Shown here: positions 17,221-25,920 of the stretch, piece by piece
Position numbering within the stretch: position 1 is the first letter of the stretch
Layout of the letters: each line of letters opens with the position of its first letter
NCBI RefSeq assembly: GCF_008868155.1
Contig: NZ_WBKR01000010.1
Location: 1-64,000 of the forward strand
Reading direction: 5' to 3'
DNA length: 64,000 nucleotides
Source: Micromonospora sp. ALFpr18c
Lineage (GTDB): Bacteria; Actinomycetota; Actinomycetes; Mycobacteriales; Micromonosporaceae
Made by a program: the position numbers and the translations under genes
Notes under the pieces: generated by a model
Told to the model about the DNA's origin: nothing
The model's database searches: none
Seen by the model: only the letters and a program-made list of their open reading frames with translations

Positions 17221-17517
17221 TCAGCGGCTGAGGCTGGCGGCGGTCTGCGTGTCGGTCTCGGAGAAGGCGTCGCTGACCTGCGTGAGGTACTGGCTGATGC
17301 CCTCCATGCCGTGCAGGGTCTGGTCGACGCTGCCCTTGTACTCCTCGAAGTACGGACCGAACTGCTGCTGGGCGCCCGGGGTGTTGTAGCCACCCTGGAT
17401 CAGAGTGTCGATCTTGCTCTTCGCCTGGGTCATCCCGTCCAACAGGGTCTGCATGTTCTGCTGGAGCCAGCTCGCGGACTCCTGGATGTCCTCGCTGACG
17501 ATGTGGTAGGTGGCCAT
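17221..17517 (-). CDS. WXG100 family protein (ESAT-6-like)
   Basis: The 98-residue protein has the WXG100 hairpin: two amphipathic helices joined by a turn at GGYNTPG (about residues 41-47), in the place of the W-x-G motif. A C-terminal YLTQVSDAFSETD recalls the YxxxD/E export signal. It should be a substrate or structural partner of the FtsK/EssC ATPase encoded next. The ATG at 17517 has GAGGGCGAC upstream. Tyr replaces the signature Trp; such variants occur in the family. Confidence 0.8.
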   Translation of the reverse strand: MATYHIVSEDIQESASWLQQNMQTLLDGMTQAKSKIDTLIQGGYNTPGAQQQFGPYFEEYKGSVDQTLHGMEGISQYLTQVSDAFSETDTQTAASLSR

Positions 17518-17750
17518 GTCGCCCTCCCTCGTGTCTGGGTCTCCGGCTCGGACAGCCGATCCCTGGTGGACCGTCTTCCGCCGATGCCGCCACCCACACG
17601 GATGCCGGCACGATCCGGTTCAGGGCAGTTCCACCTTCGTCGCGGGCATCCCGTGCGGTGGTGACGGTGAACCGTTTCGCGGGGTCGTCCGTGTGGGTGC
17701 CGGACCCGTTGCACAAGCCCGGTCCACAGCGAGCACGAGGTGGAGCAAAC

Positions 17751-18443
17751 ATGGTGGGGCAAGCGCGGATCGCGCGGCACGCGATCGCACTGATCAGTCT
17801 GGCGGCGCTGGCCGCCTGCGGCGACACCGCTGGCGCGGGTGCGGGCGCCACCGCCGCCTCGCCGTCCAACGGACCGGCACCGGCCACGTCGACGGCGGGC
17901 ACCGATCCGACGCCGGAGGTGGTCGAGGTGACTCCGGTCCCGGCGCCGACGGTGGCGAAGACGCAGCGTCGGGTCCAGATCTACAGCGGGCCGTCCGACG
18001 TTCCCATCCGGGACGCCGCGGACAGCGGTCGGGGTAGTTCGGTGGTGCAACTGCGGGCCATGGAGCAGAACGACATCGGCACCTACGTCGCCGACGGCCG
18101 GGGCATGACGCTCTACCGTTTCGACAAGGACACGGCGAAGCCGTCGAAGGCGACCTGCGCTGGCGACTGCGCCAAGACCTGGCCTCCGGTGCTCATCTCG
18201 TCACCCGGCCGGATCTACCCGGACGGGGTCGACCCACAGCTCGTCGGGTACGTCGAACGGGCCGACGGGACCTGCCAGGTGACCATCGGGGGTTGGCCGG
18301 TCTACCGGTTCGCCAAGGACGCCGCCCCCGGCGACATCAAGGGCCAGGGAGTCGGTGGCACCTGGTTCGCGGTCAGCCCGACGGGCGCGCGCACGAAGCC
18401 GCTTCCGGAGGTGGTCACCGTGCCGACCGCCGCCACCCGCTGA
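17751..18443 (+). CDS. PF03640-type secreted lipoprotein
   Basis: The 230-residue protein starts at ATG 17751 after GGTGGAG. It has a signal with lipobox LAAC (about residue 23), a Ser/Thr/Pro-rich linker, and two PF03640 repeats (GMTLYRFDKDT with CAGDCAKTWPP; GWPVYRFAKDAAPGD with GVGGTWFAV). It resembles the lipoprotein at 6561 in its repeats but lacks the crystallin-like tail. The biochemical role of the family is not established. It is divergent from the WXG100 gene and 16 bases ahead of a DUF4333-like gene. Confidence 0.8.
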   Translation: MVGQARIARHAIALISLAALAACGDTAGAGAGATAASPSNGPAPATSTAGTDPTPEVVEVTPVPAPTVAKTQRRVQIYSGPSDVPIRDAADSGRGSSVVQLRAMEQNDIGTYVADGRGMTLYRFDKDTAKPSKATCAGDCAKTWPPVLISSPGRIYPDGVDPQLVGYVERADGTCQVTIGGWPVYRFAKDAAPGDIKGQGVGGTWFAVSPTGARTKPLPEVVTVPTAATR

Positions 18444-18459
18444 GCCCGAGGAGTTGACC

Positions 18460-18915
18460 ATGAGCAGCCCACACGGGAGTCCCGGCAGTTCCGACACCGC
18501 CGGTGTCAGCGGAGCGACCCTGCTGGCACCGCGCTGGAAGCCGGCGCCCCCGCCGCAGTGGGGGCCGACGACGGCCGCCTCGGGGTCGGGTGGCCGGCGG
18601 CGACCGTCCGCCAGGCTCGTGGTGGCCGTCGCCGTCCCGGTCGTACTCCTGATCGTGGTGGGGACGGTCCTGGCCGTGCTCCGGCCCGGCCGGTCGGACC
18701 GGAAGGTCCTCGACACCGCGGCTCTGCAGCGCCAGGTGCTGACCGTGCTGCGCAACGACTACAAGCTCGACGCGGACGGGGTCGCCTGCCCGGTCGACCA
18801 GCCGGTGATTGACGGACACCGGTTCACCTGCACCGCCGATGTCGCCGGCACGACGGTCACGACCTGGGTGACGGTCCGAGGGACCGGCCAGCTGGAGGTC
18901 GCGCGCCCGAGATGA
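18460..18915 (+). CDS. DUF4333-like membrane-anchored protein
   Basis: The 151-residue protein has a Pro-rich cytoplasmic N-terminus, one transmembrane helix (LVVAVAVPVVLLIVVGTVLA, about residues 51-70), and a small exported domain. That domain has the paired cysteines (VACPVDQ, FTCTADV) and TVRGTGQLEV tail typical of DUF4333. Start ATG 18460 follows a GAGGAG site. It is probably co-transcribed with the PF03640 lipoprotein. Function unknown. Confidence 0.7.
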   Translation: MSSPHGSPGSSDTAGVSGATLLAPRWKPAPPPQWGPTTAASGSGGRRRPSARLVVAVAVPVVLLIVVGTVLAVLRPGRSDRKVLDTAALQRQVLTVLRNDYKLDADGVACPVDQPVIDGHRFTCTADVAGTTVTTWVTVRGTGQLEVARPR

Positions 18916-18919
18916 GTGG

Positions 18920-20134
18920 TCAGCCCGCCGGACGCAGGGCCACCTTGAGCCAGCCGGGGCTGCGCAGGTCGAACTCGGTGTAGGCGGCCACCGCGTCGGC
19001 GAGCGGCTCGTGCTGGGTCAGGACGGTCTCCGGGTTGATCTGGCCGGTCTCGACCATGGCCATCAGCCGGGGGATGTAGCGGGGGTGATTGCCGTTGCCG
19101 GCCTTCACGGTGAGGTTGCGCCCGAGCACCGTGCCGATCGGGAAGAACCGGTCGGTCATCGGGTAGACGCCGACGATGCCGAGGGTGCCCATCTTGGCGA
19201 GGCTCTCGATGGCCCAGGTCTGAGCCTGGCTCGGCGCGTCGCCTGGCTTCCAGTGCTCGCCCTGCGGGTTGGTCTCGGGCGCGATCTGCGCGCGCTCGTC
19301 GCGATACTGCTGGTCGGCCTGGCGGGCCTTGCCGCTCGCCGGGCCGGACTTCGGGCTCTCGGAATCCACCCCCACCGCGTCGATGGCACAGTCGGCGCCG
19401 ATCCCGTTGGTCAGATCCATGATCGCTTCGACCGGGTCGGTCTCATTGAAGTTGATCACCTCGGCACCCGCGGCCCGGGCGTGCTCGAGGCGATCGGAAT
19501 GGCCGTCGACGGCGATCACCCGGGCCGCGCCCCGCTGGAACGCCGAGCGGACGGCGAACTGCCCGACCGGCCCGCAGCCCCAGACGGTCGCGATCTTTCC
19601 GTCGGAGACATCGGCCACGACGGCGCCGAAGTAGCCGGTGGGGTAGATGTCCGACAACGTGATCGCCTGCGCGTCGGAGATCGAGTCCGGTATCCGGAAC
19701 AGGTTCGTGTGCGCGAACGGCACCCGCGCGTACTCGGCCTGCAGTCCGTTGAACGGGCCCTGCATCTCCGGGGAGCCGGGGGATCCGGTGCCGGACCGAG
19801 GGCCGTAGGGATTGACGTTGTCGCACTGGGCGAAGTGCCCGACCCGGCAGTAGGCGCAGGACCCGCAGGCCCACACCGCTGAGATCACCACCCGGTCGCC
19901 GGGCTTGAGGTTCCGAACGTCCGAGCCGACCTCCTCGACCACGCCCACACCCTCGTGACCGAGGATCTTTCCCGGCTTCATCCCGGGCACCGTGCCGCGG
20001 ACGAAGTGCAGATCCGTACCGCAGATCGCCGCGGTGGTCACCCGCACGACGGCGTCCGTCGACTGTTCGAGGCCCGGATCCGCGACGGTGTCCACACGGA
20101 TGTCTCCCAAGCCGTGAAAGACCACAGCCTTCAT
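18920..20134 (-). CDS. Zinc-dependent alcohol dehydrogenase, glutathione-independent formaldehyde dehydrogenase-like
   Basis: The 404-residue MDR-family protein has the catalytic zinc ligands (ICGTDLH, then GHEGVGVVEEVG), the four-cysteine structural zinc loop (CGSCAYCRVGHFAQC), and a Rossmann NAD site (VWGCGPVGQFAVR). The insert with ESPKSGPASGKARQ and EHWKPGDAPS is typical of the long formaldehyde-dehydrogenase-like subgroup. It likely oxidises an alcohol or aldehyde hydrate with NAD in the cytoplasm. The substrate is not certain. ATG 20134 has GGAG upstream. It is a single gene, convergent with the DUF4333 gene (4-base gap). Confidence 0.85.
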   Translation of the reverse strand: MKAVVFHGLGDIRVDTVADPGLEQSTDAVVRVTTAAICGTDLHFVRGTVPGMKPGKILGHEGVGVVEEVGSDVRNLKPGDRVVISAVWACGSCAYCRVGHFAQCDNVNPYGPRSGTGSPGSPEMQGPFNGLQAEYARVPFAHTNLFRIPDSISDAQAITLSDIYPTGYFGAVVADVSDGKIATVWGCGPVGQFAVRSAFQRGAARVIAVDGHSDRLEHARAAGAEVINFNETDPVEAIMDLTNGIGADCAIDAVGVDSESPKSGPASGKARQADQQYRDERAQIAPETNPQGEHWKPGDAPSQAQTWAIESLAKMGTLGIVGVYPMTDRFFPIGTVLGRNLTVKAGNGNHPRYIPRLMAMVETGQINPETVLTQHEPLADAVAAYTEFDLRSPGWLKVALRPAG

Positions 20135-20447
20135 CGCACAACTCCGATCAGCGTGGGGATGCCTACGGCCGGTTGCCTGGAGCGTGATTCGCGCCGGTCT
20201 ACCCGCCGTGGCCGGCACGAAACGTGGCAGATCAGCGCCAACTGCCACACACAGCGCGCTGCCCACCGACCGGGCTCACGGCGCCGACTTGACGAGGACT
20301 TTCCCGAACCGGCGACGGTGGGCGTCCCGCCAAGAGTTCTTCACGAGGCTGGATGGTGGCGGTCCGTAGCGTCGGGCGCGGACCAACCGCTGGTACCGCG
20401 GGGTGGGGCCACTCCCCGCCCACATCTCGGGAGGCCAGGCACCAGAG
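20135..20447. other. Divergent promoter region
   Basis: These 313 bases separate the zinc dehydrogenase (-) from the ECF sigma gene (+). Short ORFs inside have poor coding character. I see no repeat, RNA gene or clear operator. Confidence 0.4.
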
Positions 20448-20963
20448 ATGGCGAACACTGATCAACACTGTGCGGACGCCGGCCGAACGCAATCGCTGAA
20501 CGAGCTGATGTCCGATCACGCAGAGTCGCTGTTCACCTATGTCAGAGCGCTGGTGCGGGACCACCATCTCGCCGAGGACATCGTCCAGGAGACCTTCCTG
20601 CGGGCGTGGCGGCACACCCACCGCCTCCCCTGCGGCGGGAGCCCGCTTCGGGACTGGTTGACATCCGTCGCGCGGGACCTGGCAGTCACGTCTCTTCGGG
20701 AGTGCGCCGCCCAGCGCGAGAGCATCGAGCCCGAGTTCGACGTCTCACAGCCGGATCACGCGGATGCCGCCGTCGCCACGGCGGAGGCGATCACGCTGCT
20801 GCGGCGGCTTCCCGAGGAACATCGCGCGGTGCTGCTGCACACCTACCTGGCGGGTCGGACGACGCACCAGACGGCCCGCGCACTCGGGGTGCCGGTCCGT
20901 ACGGTCAGGTCCTGGCACCGCTGGGCACTGTCCACGCTGCGGGCGAGTTGCCGGACACCATGA
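20448..20963 (+). CDS. ECF-type RNA polymerase sigma factor
   Basis: The 171-residue protein carries sigma region 2 (LFTYVRALVRDHHLAEDIVQ, ETFLRAWRHTHRL, then LRDWLTSVARDLAV) and region 4 (LRRLPEEHRAVLLHTYLAG, helix-turn-helix ARALGVPVRTVRSWHRWALS). The starts at ATG 20448 or ATG 20508 are both possible; the first has a distant GGGAGG. No anti-sigma gene adjoins it, so control is unclear. The W in the recognition helix (RSWHRWALSTL) departs from the usual KSRxxRAL pattern. Confidence 0.8.
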   Translation: MANTDQHCADAGRTQSLNELMSDHAESLFTYVRALVRDHHLAEDIVQETFLRAWRHTHRLPCGGSPLRDWLTSVARDLAVTSLRECAAQRESIEPEFDVSQPDHADAAVATAEAITLLRRLPEEHRAVLLHTYLAGRTTHQTARALGVPVRTVRSWHRWALSTLRASCRTP

Positions 20964-21003
20964 GACGTCGGCGTCGGACCGGTCCGGTGGGGTGTGGCGC
21001 GGA

Positions 21004-23142
21004 TCAGGCGGAGGAGCGCGTTCCGGTGGCCTCGATGGTCCGCCGTACACCGTGCACGGTGACACCGGCCAGCCGGATGCTCCCCAACGCGTCGGGGATG
21101 TGCGGGTCGATGGCGACGGTTCCGTCGCGGACGTCGAGCCCGAGCATCGTGCGCAGGAGCAGCAGGGGCGCCCCGCTGGCCCAGGCCTGGGGATTGCAGG
21201 CGGTGGGGTACGGCACCGGTCGCCGGCCGAGCCCTCGGTCGTACCCGGAGAACGCCTCGGGCAGGCGGTACTCGAAGTGGGCGGCCGCCTCCATCATCGC
21301 CGTCGCGATCCGATTCGCCTCGTCGCGGTAGCCGTAGCGGGCGAGGCCGGCGGCGATGATCGAGTTGTCGTGCGGCCAGACGGTGCCGAGGTGGTAGCCG
21401 ATGGGGTTGTATCCCACATCCGCGCTGGACAGGGTCCGGACGCCCCAGCCGGAGAACATCTCATCCGACATCAACTGCCGGGCGACCGCTTCGGCGCGGT
21501 CGGGCGGGACGATCCCGCTCCACAGCAGGTGGCCCATGTTCGAGGTGATCGAGTCGATGGGACGCTTGTCGGCGTCGAGGCCGATCGCGTAGTAGCCGCC
21601 GCGCGCGGGCAGCCAGTAGTCACGGTTGAACCGGTCCCGCAGATCGGCGGCTTCGGCGCGCAGCCGGCGAGCCAACGCGGGGTCGGCCCAGGGCCCGTCG
21701 GCGAGTTGGGCGGCACGGACCTTCGCGTCGTAGGTGTAGCCCTGGATCTCGCAGGTGGCGACCGGCAGGGCGGGCAGCGTGCTGTCGGCGAACTGCACGC
21801 CGTCCGGCGAGTCGCGCCAGCACTGGTTGCGCATGCCCTCGTGCGAGCGCGTGCCGTACTCGACGTAGCCGTCGCCGTCGCGGTCCCCGAAGTGGTCGAT
21901 CCACCGCAGGGCCGCGTCGGCGTTGGGACGCAACTGCCGGACCAACGCGTCGTCGCCCGTCCACCGCCAGTACTCGGAGAGCAGGATGAGCCACAGCTGG
22001 GTCGTGTCGGCGGCACCGAAACACGGACCGTACGGCATGACGCCGAGCTGCGTCAGCTCACCGGACCGGAACTCGTGCAGGATCTTTCCGGGCTCCTCGT
22101 CGCTGAAGTCGTCCACGACGGTGCCCTGGTGTTTGGCGAGGGTGACCAGCGCGCCCCGGGCCACGTCCGCTCCACAGCTGATGCTCTGGTACGCGGCGAT
22201 CAGGGTGTCCCGCCCGAACACCGCCAGGAACCAGGGCATGCCGGCGGCCAGCAGGACGACCTGCTCGCCATTGATCTCCTTGACGATCCGCATCGACACC
22301 AGGTCGACTGCCGACTTGTGGTAGACGTTGTACAACAGGTCCGATTCCGCACTGAGGTGCGGCTTGTTGGCCAGCCACCGCGACGTCGCGTCGTCCGGGC
22401 CGGGGTCGTGCGGCTCGCCGAAGCCACGGCCGCTCGGCCGGTACTCCTTGCCTCGGCAGTTCAGCAGCACCCGCAGCTCGCCATGCCAGGTCTCGCCTCG
22501 CCGAAGGTGCACCTCCCAGACCAGTGAATCGCCCTCCAGCCGGTCGGCACGCGGCTCGGCCTCGACCGTGGTGACGGCCGACCAGTTCGACTTCTGGTAC
22601 GAGAAGCACAGGGTGGAATCGTCGGGCCGGTGGGTGCGCCGGACGTCGGACTGCCGGCTCCGGCTGCCCTGCCGCTTGATCTCGAAGAGATCGGCGAAGT
22701 CCGCGTCGACAGCCAAACGCAGGCACACCGAGACCGGTTCGACGCCGAAATACTGCACCGCGATCCGCTCGTACATGCCGTCTCCGACAAACCGCTCACG
22801 CCGCACGCCGATCCGGTTCGTCGGCAGGCCCGGGATCTCCGGGTTCGCGAGAAAGAACGCCGCCGAGTACGCGTCGACCGTGCTCGCACTGAGTACCAGC
22901 GGAGCGTGCCCGTCGACGGTCATCTCCCACCGGCTGATGAAACGGGTGTCGTCGTGCACCAGGCCGGCAATGGAGTTCGCCGGCACGTCACCGATCGAAT
23001 TGGACAACATGAACGTCCGGCCCTCAAATACGCCGATCGCGTCCGAGCCCAATTCCGGCGGCATCTCGCGGTTGGCCCCACCGGCGGTGGGCCCGGTTCG
23101 TTCGCCGGATCGTGGTCCGGCCCGCGTCGACCGAGATTGCAT
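21004..23142 (-). CDS. Glycogen-debranching-type glycosidase (amylo-alpha-1,6-glucosidase family)
   Basis: The 712-residue cytoplasmic protein has an N-terminal beta-rich GDE_N-type domain (about 30-250; FMLSNSIGDVPANSIAG, HDDTRFISRWEM). An (alpha/alpha)6 barrel covers about 300-690, with PWFLAVFGRDTLIAAYQS, RNQCWRDSPDGVQFAD, HLLWSGIVPPDRAEAV and GTVWPHDNSIIAAGLARYG. These are typical of actinobacterial amylo-alpha-1,6-glucosidases that trim branches of glycogen or related glucans. Start ATG 23142 is set by GAGGGG upstream. It stands alone, divergent from the hydrolase gene. Substrate preference cannot be read. Confidence 0.85.
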   Translation of the reverse strand: MQSRSTRAGPRSGERTGPTAGGANREMPPELGSDAIGVFEGRTFMLSNSIGDVPANSIAGLVHDDTRFISRWEMTVDGHAPLVLSASTVDAYSAAFFLANPEIPGLPTNRIGVRRERFVGDGMYERIAVQYFGVEPVSVCLRLAVDADFADLFEIKRQGSRSRQSDVRRTHRPDDSTLCFSYQKSNWSAVTTVEAEPRADRLEGDSLVWEVHLRRGETWHGELRVLLNCRGKEYRPSGRGFGEPHDPGPDDATSRWLANKPHLSAESDLLYNVYHKSAVDLVSMRIVKEINGEQVVLLAAGMPWFLAVFGRDTLIAAYQSISCGADVARGALVTLAKHQGTVVDDFSDEEPGKILHEFRSGELTQLGVMPYGPCFGAADTTQLWLILLSEYWRWTGDDALVRQLRPNADAALRWIDHFGDRDGDGYVEYGTRSHEGMRNQCWRDSPDGVQFADSTLPALPVATCEIQGYTYDAKVRAAQLADGPWADPALARRLRAEAADLRDRFNRDYWLPARGGYYAIGLDADKRPIDSITSNMGHLLWSGIVPPDRAEAVARQLMSDEMFSGWGVRTLSSADVGYNPIGYHLGTVWPHDNSIIAAGLARYGYRDEANRIATAMMEAAAHFEYRLPEAFSGYDRGLGRRPVPYPTACNPQAWASGAPLLLLRTMLGLDVRDGTVAIDPHIPDALGSIRLAGVTVHGVRRTIEATGTRSSA

Positions 23143-23403
23143 GACACCCGTCCCCTCGCCGCCGGCAACGAGCAGCGCCGCCGGACACGCTCGCAGTCTA
23201 GGACCGCCGGGGACGGCCTCGTCGCGATATCGCCAGGTCGACCCGACCGACCTGACACCCCACCGCGTCACGCAGCGGGACGGCTCTTAACCCGGCAGTG
23301 GACGGGAAATGAACTGGAAATCAACTTTATTGCGGCAGTATCGATGGCCAGGGGGGCGACTGGGGACGTTTTCAACTCGGATCTTCGAGGAGCTTTGCAC
23401 GCC

Positions 23404-24300
23404 ATGAGTCGTACGCCTGAGGGCCGCCACACTGTTCGAGCGGGCGAAGTGTCCCTGGTCTGTCATATTCGCGGCCACGGCCCACTGTGCGTGGTGCATC
23501 CGGGTGGTCCCGGAATGCACTGGGAATATCTGAGGATGCCGTTGGTCGAACGGGACCACACGGTGATCTACCTCGAACCGGCCGGAACGGGCGGTTCGAG
23601 TGGGCTGTCCGGCGATCATCGGTACGACATCGCCACCTACGTGGAGCACCTGGACGCCGTTGCCGGATTCTTCGCCGAGGGGCCGATCGTCGTTCTCGGG
23701 CACGGGCACGGTGGTTTCGTCGCGCAGAGTTACGCGTTGCGCCGGCCGGACAAGACCGCCGGTCTGATCCTCTACGCCACGGCACCGGCCGCGCTGGCAC
23801 GCCGGACCCTGGGCAGCTTCGCCGTGGAGAGCGCCCCGAGGCAGGACATGCCCTCGGCCACCCAACGCCTGCGGGAGATCGTCCCGGCACACTTCGCGCA
23901 CTATTCGCGGCGGGAGGTGGAGTTCGTGGGCATGCGCGGCATGCTCCGGTGCTGGCCGCGACCGGCGGTGGAGTTCGACGAGGTCTTCGACGTGCGGGAC
24001 GAGCTGCACCTGATCACGGTGCCGACCATGGTCATCGCCGGGGCGCACGACGTCAGCTTCGGACCGGAGTGCGCCGCGATCCTGCAGGCGGGCATTCCCG
24101 ATGCCGGACTCCGCGTGTTCGAGAACAGCGGCCACTTCGCCCACCTGGAGGAGGCGGAACGGTTCGCCCACGTGGTGCGGGAGTTCACGCGCCGCGCGTC
24201 GACGCCGCGGTCGACTCCACCCTCCGAGGCACCGGAGACGCGAAACCCGCATGACCACCCGGAGTCGGCCGGCCTGCCGGTACGTCCTCTGTGCTGGTGA
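23404..24300 (+). CDS. Alpha/beta-hydrolase fold protein lacking the nucleophile serine
   Basis: The 298-residue protein resembles proline iminopeptidase-like hydrolases: oxyanion region VVHPGGPGMHWEYL, EPAGTGGS strand, cap domain, the acid Asp216 (IAGAHDVSF) and base His244 (NSGHFAHLEE). The nucleophile elbow reads G-H-G-H-G-G, with Gly101 where Ser is expected, so the usual catalytic triad is broken. It may be a non-hydrolytic family member or an inactive paralogue. ATG 23404 has GAGGAGC ten bases upstream. It is convergent with the MFS gene. Confidence 0.75.
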   Translation: MSRTPEGRHTVRAGEVSLVCHIRGHGPLCVVHPGGPGMHWEYLRMPLVERDHTVIYLEPAGTGGSSGLSGDHRYDIATYVEHLDAVAGFFAEGPIVVLGHGHGGFVAQSYALRRPDKTAGLILYATAPAALARRTLGSFAVESAPRQDMPSATQRLREIVPAHFAHYSRREVEFVGMRGMLRCWPRPAVEFDEVFDVRDELHLITVPTMVIAGAHDVSFGPECAAILQAGIPDAGLRVFENSGHFAHLEEAERFAHVVREFTRRASTPRSTPPSEAPETRNPHDHPESAGLPVRPLCW

Positions 24301-24366
24301 CGCACGCCCGTGCCGGTGGACGGTCGGGCCCTCGCGGGTCCGGCCGCCCACCGCACGACGTGCGCG

Positions 24367-25650
24367 TCAGCTGGGCGTACCGGCTGACCTGACCCGACCC
24401 ACGGTGGTGAGGTAGAGGACCAGACCCGCGGCGGTGAGGGCGAATCCCGCCCAGACGGTGGAGAGGGTTCCCCATCCGAGGCCGAGGGTCACGGCGCCAC
24501 CGATCGCGCCGAGCGAGTTGGCGAGGTTGAGAGCGGCCAGGTTGAGCGCCCCCATCAGGGTCGGCGCGTCGGGCGCGAACCCGGTCAGCCGCACCTGGAT
24601 CGTGGGGATCGCGAACATCATGGTCGCGCCGACGCCGAACAGTGCCGGCAGGAGGATCAGGATGTCGCTGCCGGCGACGCCGATCGCCACGAGCACCACG
24701 AGCACGTAGCTGAAGCCGTAGATCAGCGGGCGGCTGCCGTACCTGTCGGCCGCCCGGCCGCCGTAGTAGTTGCCGAACGCCATGCCGAGGCCGAAGACGG
24801 CGAGGGCGACGGGGATGAGTGCCGGGCTCTCCCGCGCCGCATCGGTGACGAACGGCCCGATGAACGTGTAGACGGCGAAGATGCTGGAGATGCCGAGCGC
24901 CGCGACCGCCACCATGAGCCAGACGTTGAGCCGCCGAAGAGCGCCGAGTTCGCGTGCCACCGAGCTACCGCGCAGGTCGTCGGTGCGTGGCAGCCAGGCC
25001 AGCAGCGCCGCGCCGGCCAGCAGACCCACCCCGACCACGGTCCAGTAGGTGGTGCGCCACCCGGCGTGCTGACCGACGAAGGTGCCCAACGGCGATCCGA
25101 CGACCGTGGCCACGGTCAGGCCGCCCATCACGGTGGCGAAGGCCTTTCCGCCCTTGCCGGGCCCGTAGACGTAGGCGGCGACGACCGCCCCGGCGCCGAA
25201 GAACGCGCCCTGCACGCTGCCCGTGATGAACCGGAAGACGATGAGGGTCACGATGTTCGGGGCCAGGGCGGAGAGCACGTTGCCGACCAGGAAGAGCGCG
25301 ATCAGGCCGAGCAGAAGGGTACGACGGTTGGCTCGGGCCGCCAGGAGTGTGATCGCCGGTGAGCCGATCATGACGCCGAACGCGTAGGCGCTGATCGCGT
25401 ACGTCGCGACCGGGATGGACGCGCCCATGTCGGCGGCGAAGAGCTGAATGATCCCGTTGCTGCCGAACTCACCGGTGCCGATGGCGAAGGTCCCCAGGGC
25501 CAGGGCGAACAGGGTCAGTCCGCCCCGGCGGCTCGACGTCGCCTCGCCGGTGTGCCGGTCCTCCTCGGCGGCGCACTGGGGTTCGTACGCCTTGTTGTGC
25601 ATTCCGGCGTGAGCCGGGGCGCGCAGGGTCCTGCTTCCTGACGCAGTCAT
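24367..25650 (-). CDS. MFS transporter, DHA1 drug/sugar exporter type
   Basis: The 427-residue integral membrane protein has twelve predicted helices starting near residue 45 (LTLFALALGTFAIGTGEF). It has the DHA1 signature after TM2 (LAARANRRTLLLGLIALF) and the TM5 motif (GSPLGTFVGQHAGWRTTYW). This matches the AraJ/YdhP-like branch, which exports drugs or sugars using proton motive force. Start ATG 25650 follows AAGGA. It is divergent from the first SARP regulator, with a 270-base gap, so the regulator may control it. Confidence 0.85.
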   Translation of the reverse strand: MTASGSRTLRAPAHAGMHNKAYEPQCAAEEDRHTGEATSSRRGGLTLFALALGTFAIGTGEFGSNGIIQLFAADMGASIPVATYAISAYAFGVMIGSPAITLLAARANRRTLLLGLIALFLVGNVLSALAPNIVTLIVFRFITGSVQGAFFGAGAVVAAYVYGPGKGGKAFATVMGGLTVATVVGSPLGTFVGQHAGWRTTYWTVVGVGLLAGAALLAWLPRTDDLRGSSVARELGALRRLNVWLMVAVAALGISSIFAVYTFIGPFVTDAARESPALIPVALAVFGLGMAFGNYYGGRAADRYGSRPLIYGFSYVLVVLVAIGVAGSDILILLPALFGVGATMMFAIPTIQVRLTGFAPDAPTLMGALNLAALNLANSLGAIGGAVTLGLGWGTLSTVWAGFALTAAGLVLYLTTVGRVRSAGTPS

Positions 25651-25920
25651 GGGGGCCGTCCTTGCTGGGAGGTACATGTCCGGGCACATCCTGGCGACGG
25701 TCAGTTGACATCTTCTGGTTTCCGTCCCGGAGTCGCGGGGAGGGTTTCGCCCCGGCCTCGCCGTTCGACGGCGGGTGTCCGTTTCGATTTGGCGCGACGA
25801 GGCTGGTCAGCGCGACGGACGTAGACTTGGCGGCACCGCTGGCAACGACACATTCGCGATCCGTTGGGATCGGAGCGGCTGTCTGCCCGACGGGCCCCGA
25901 AACAGAAGCAGGAGATTGAC

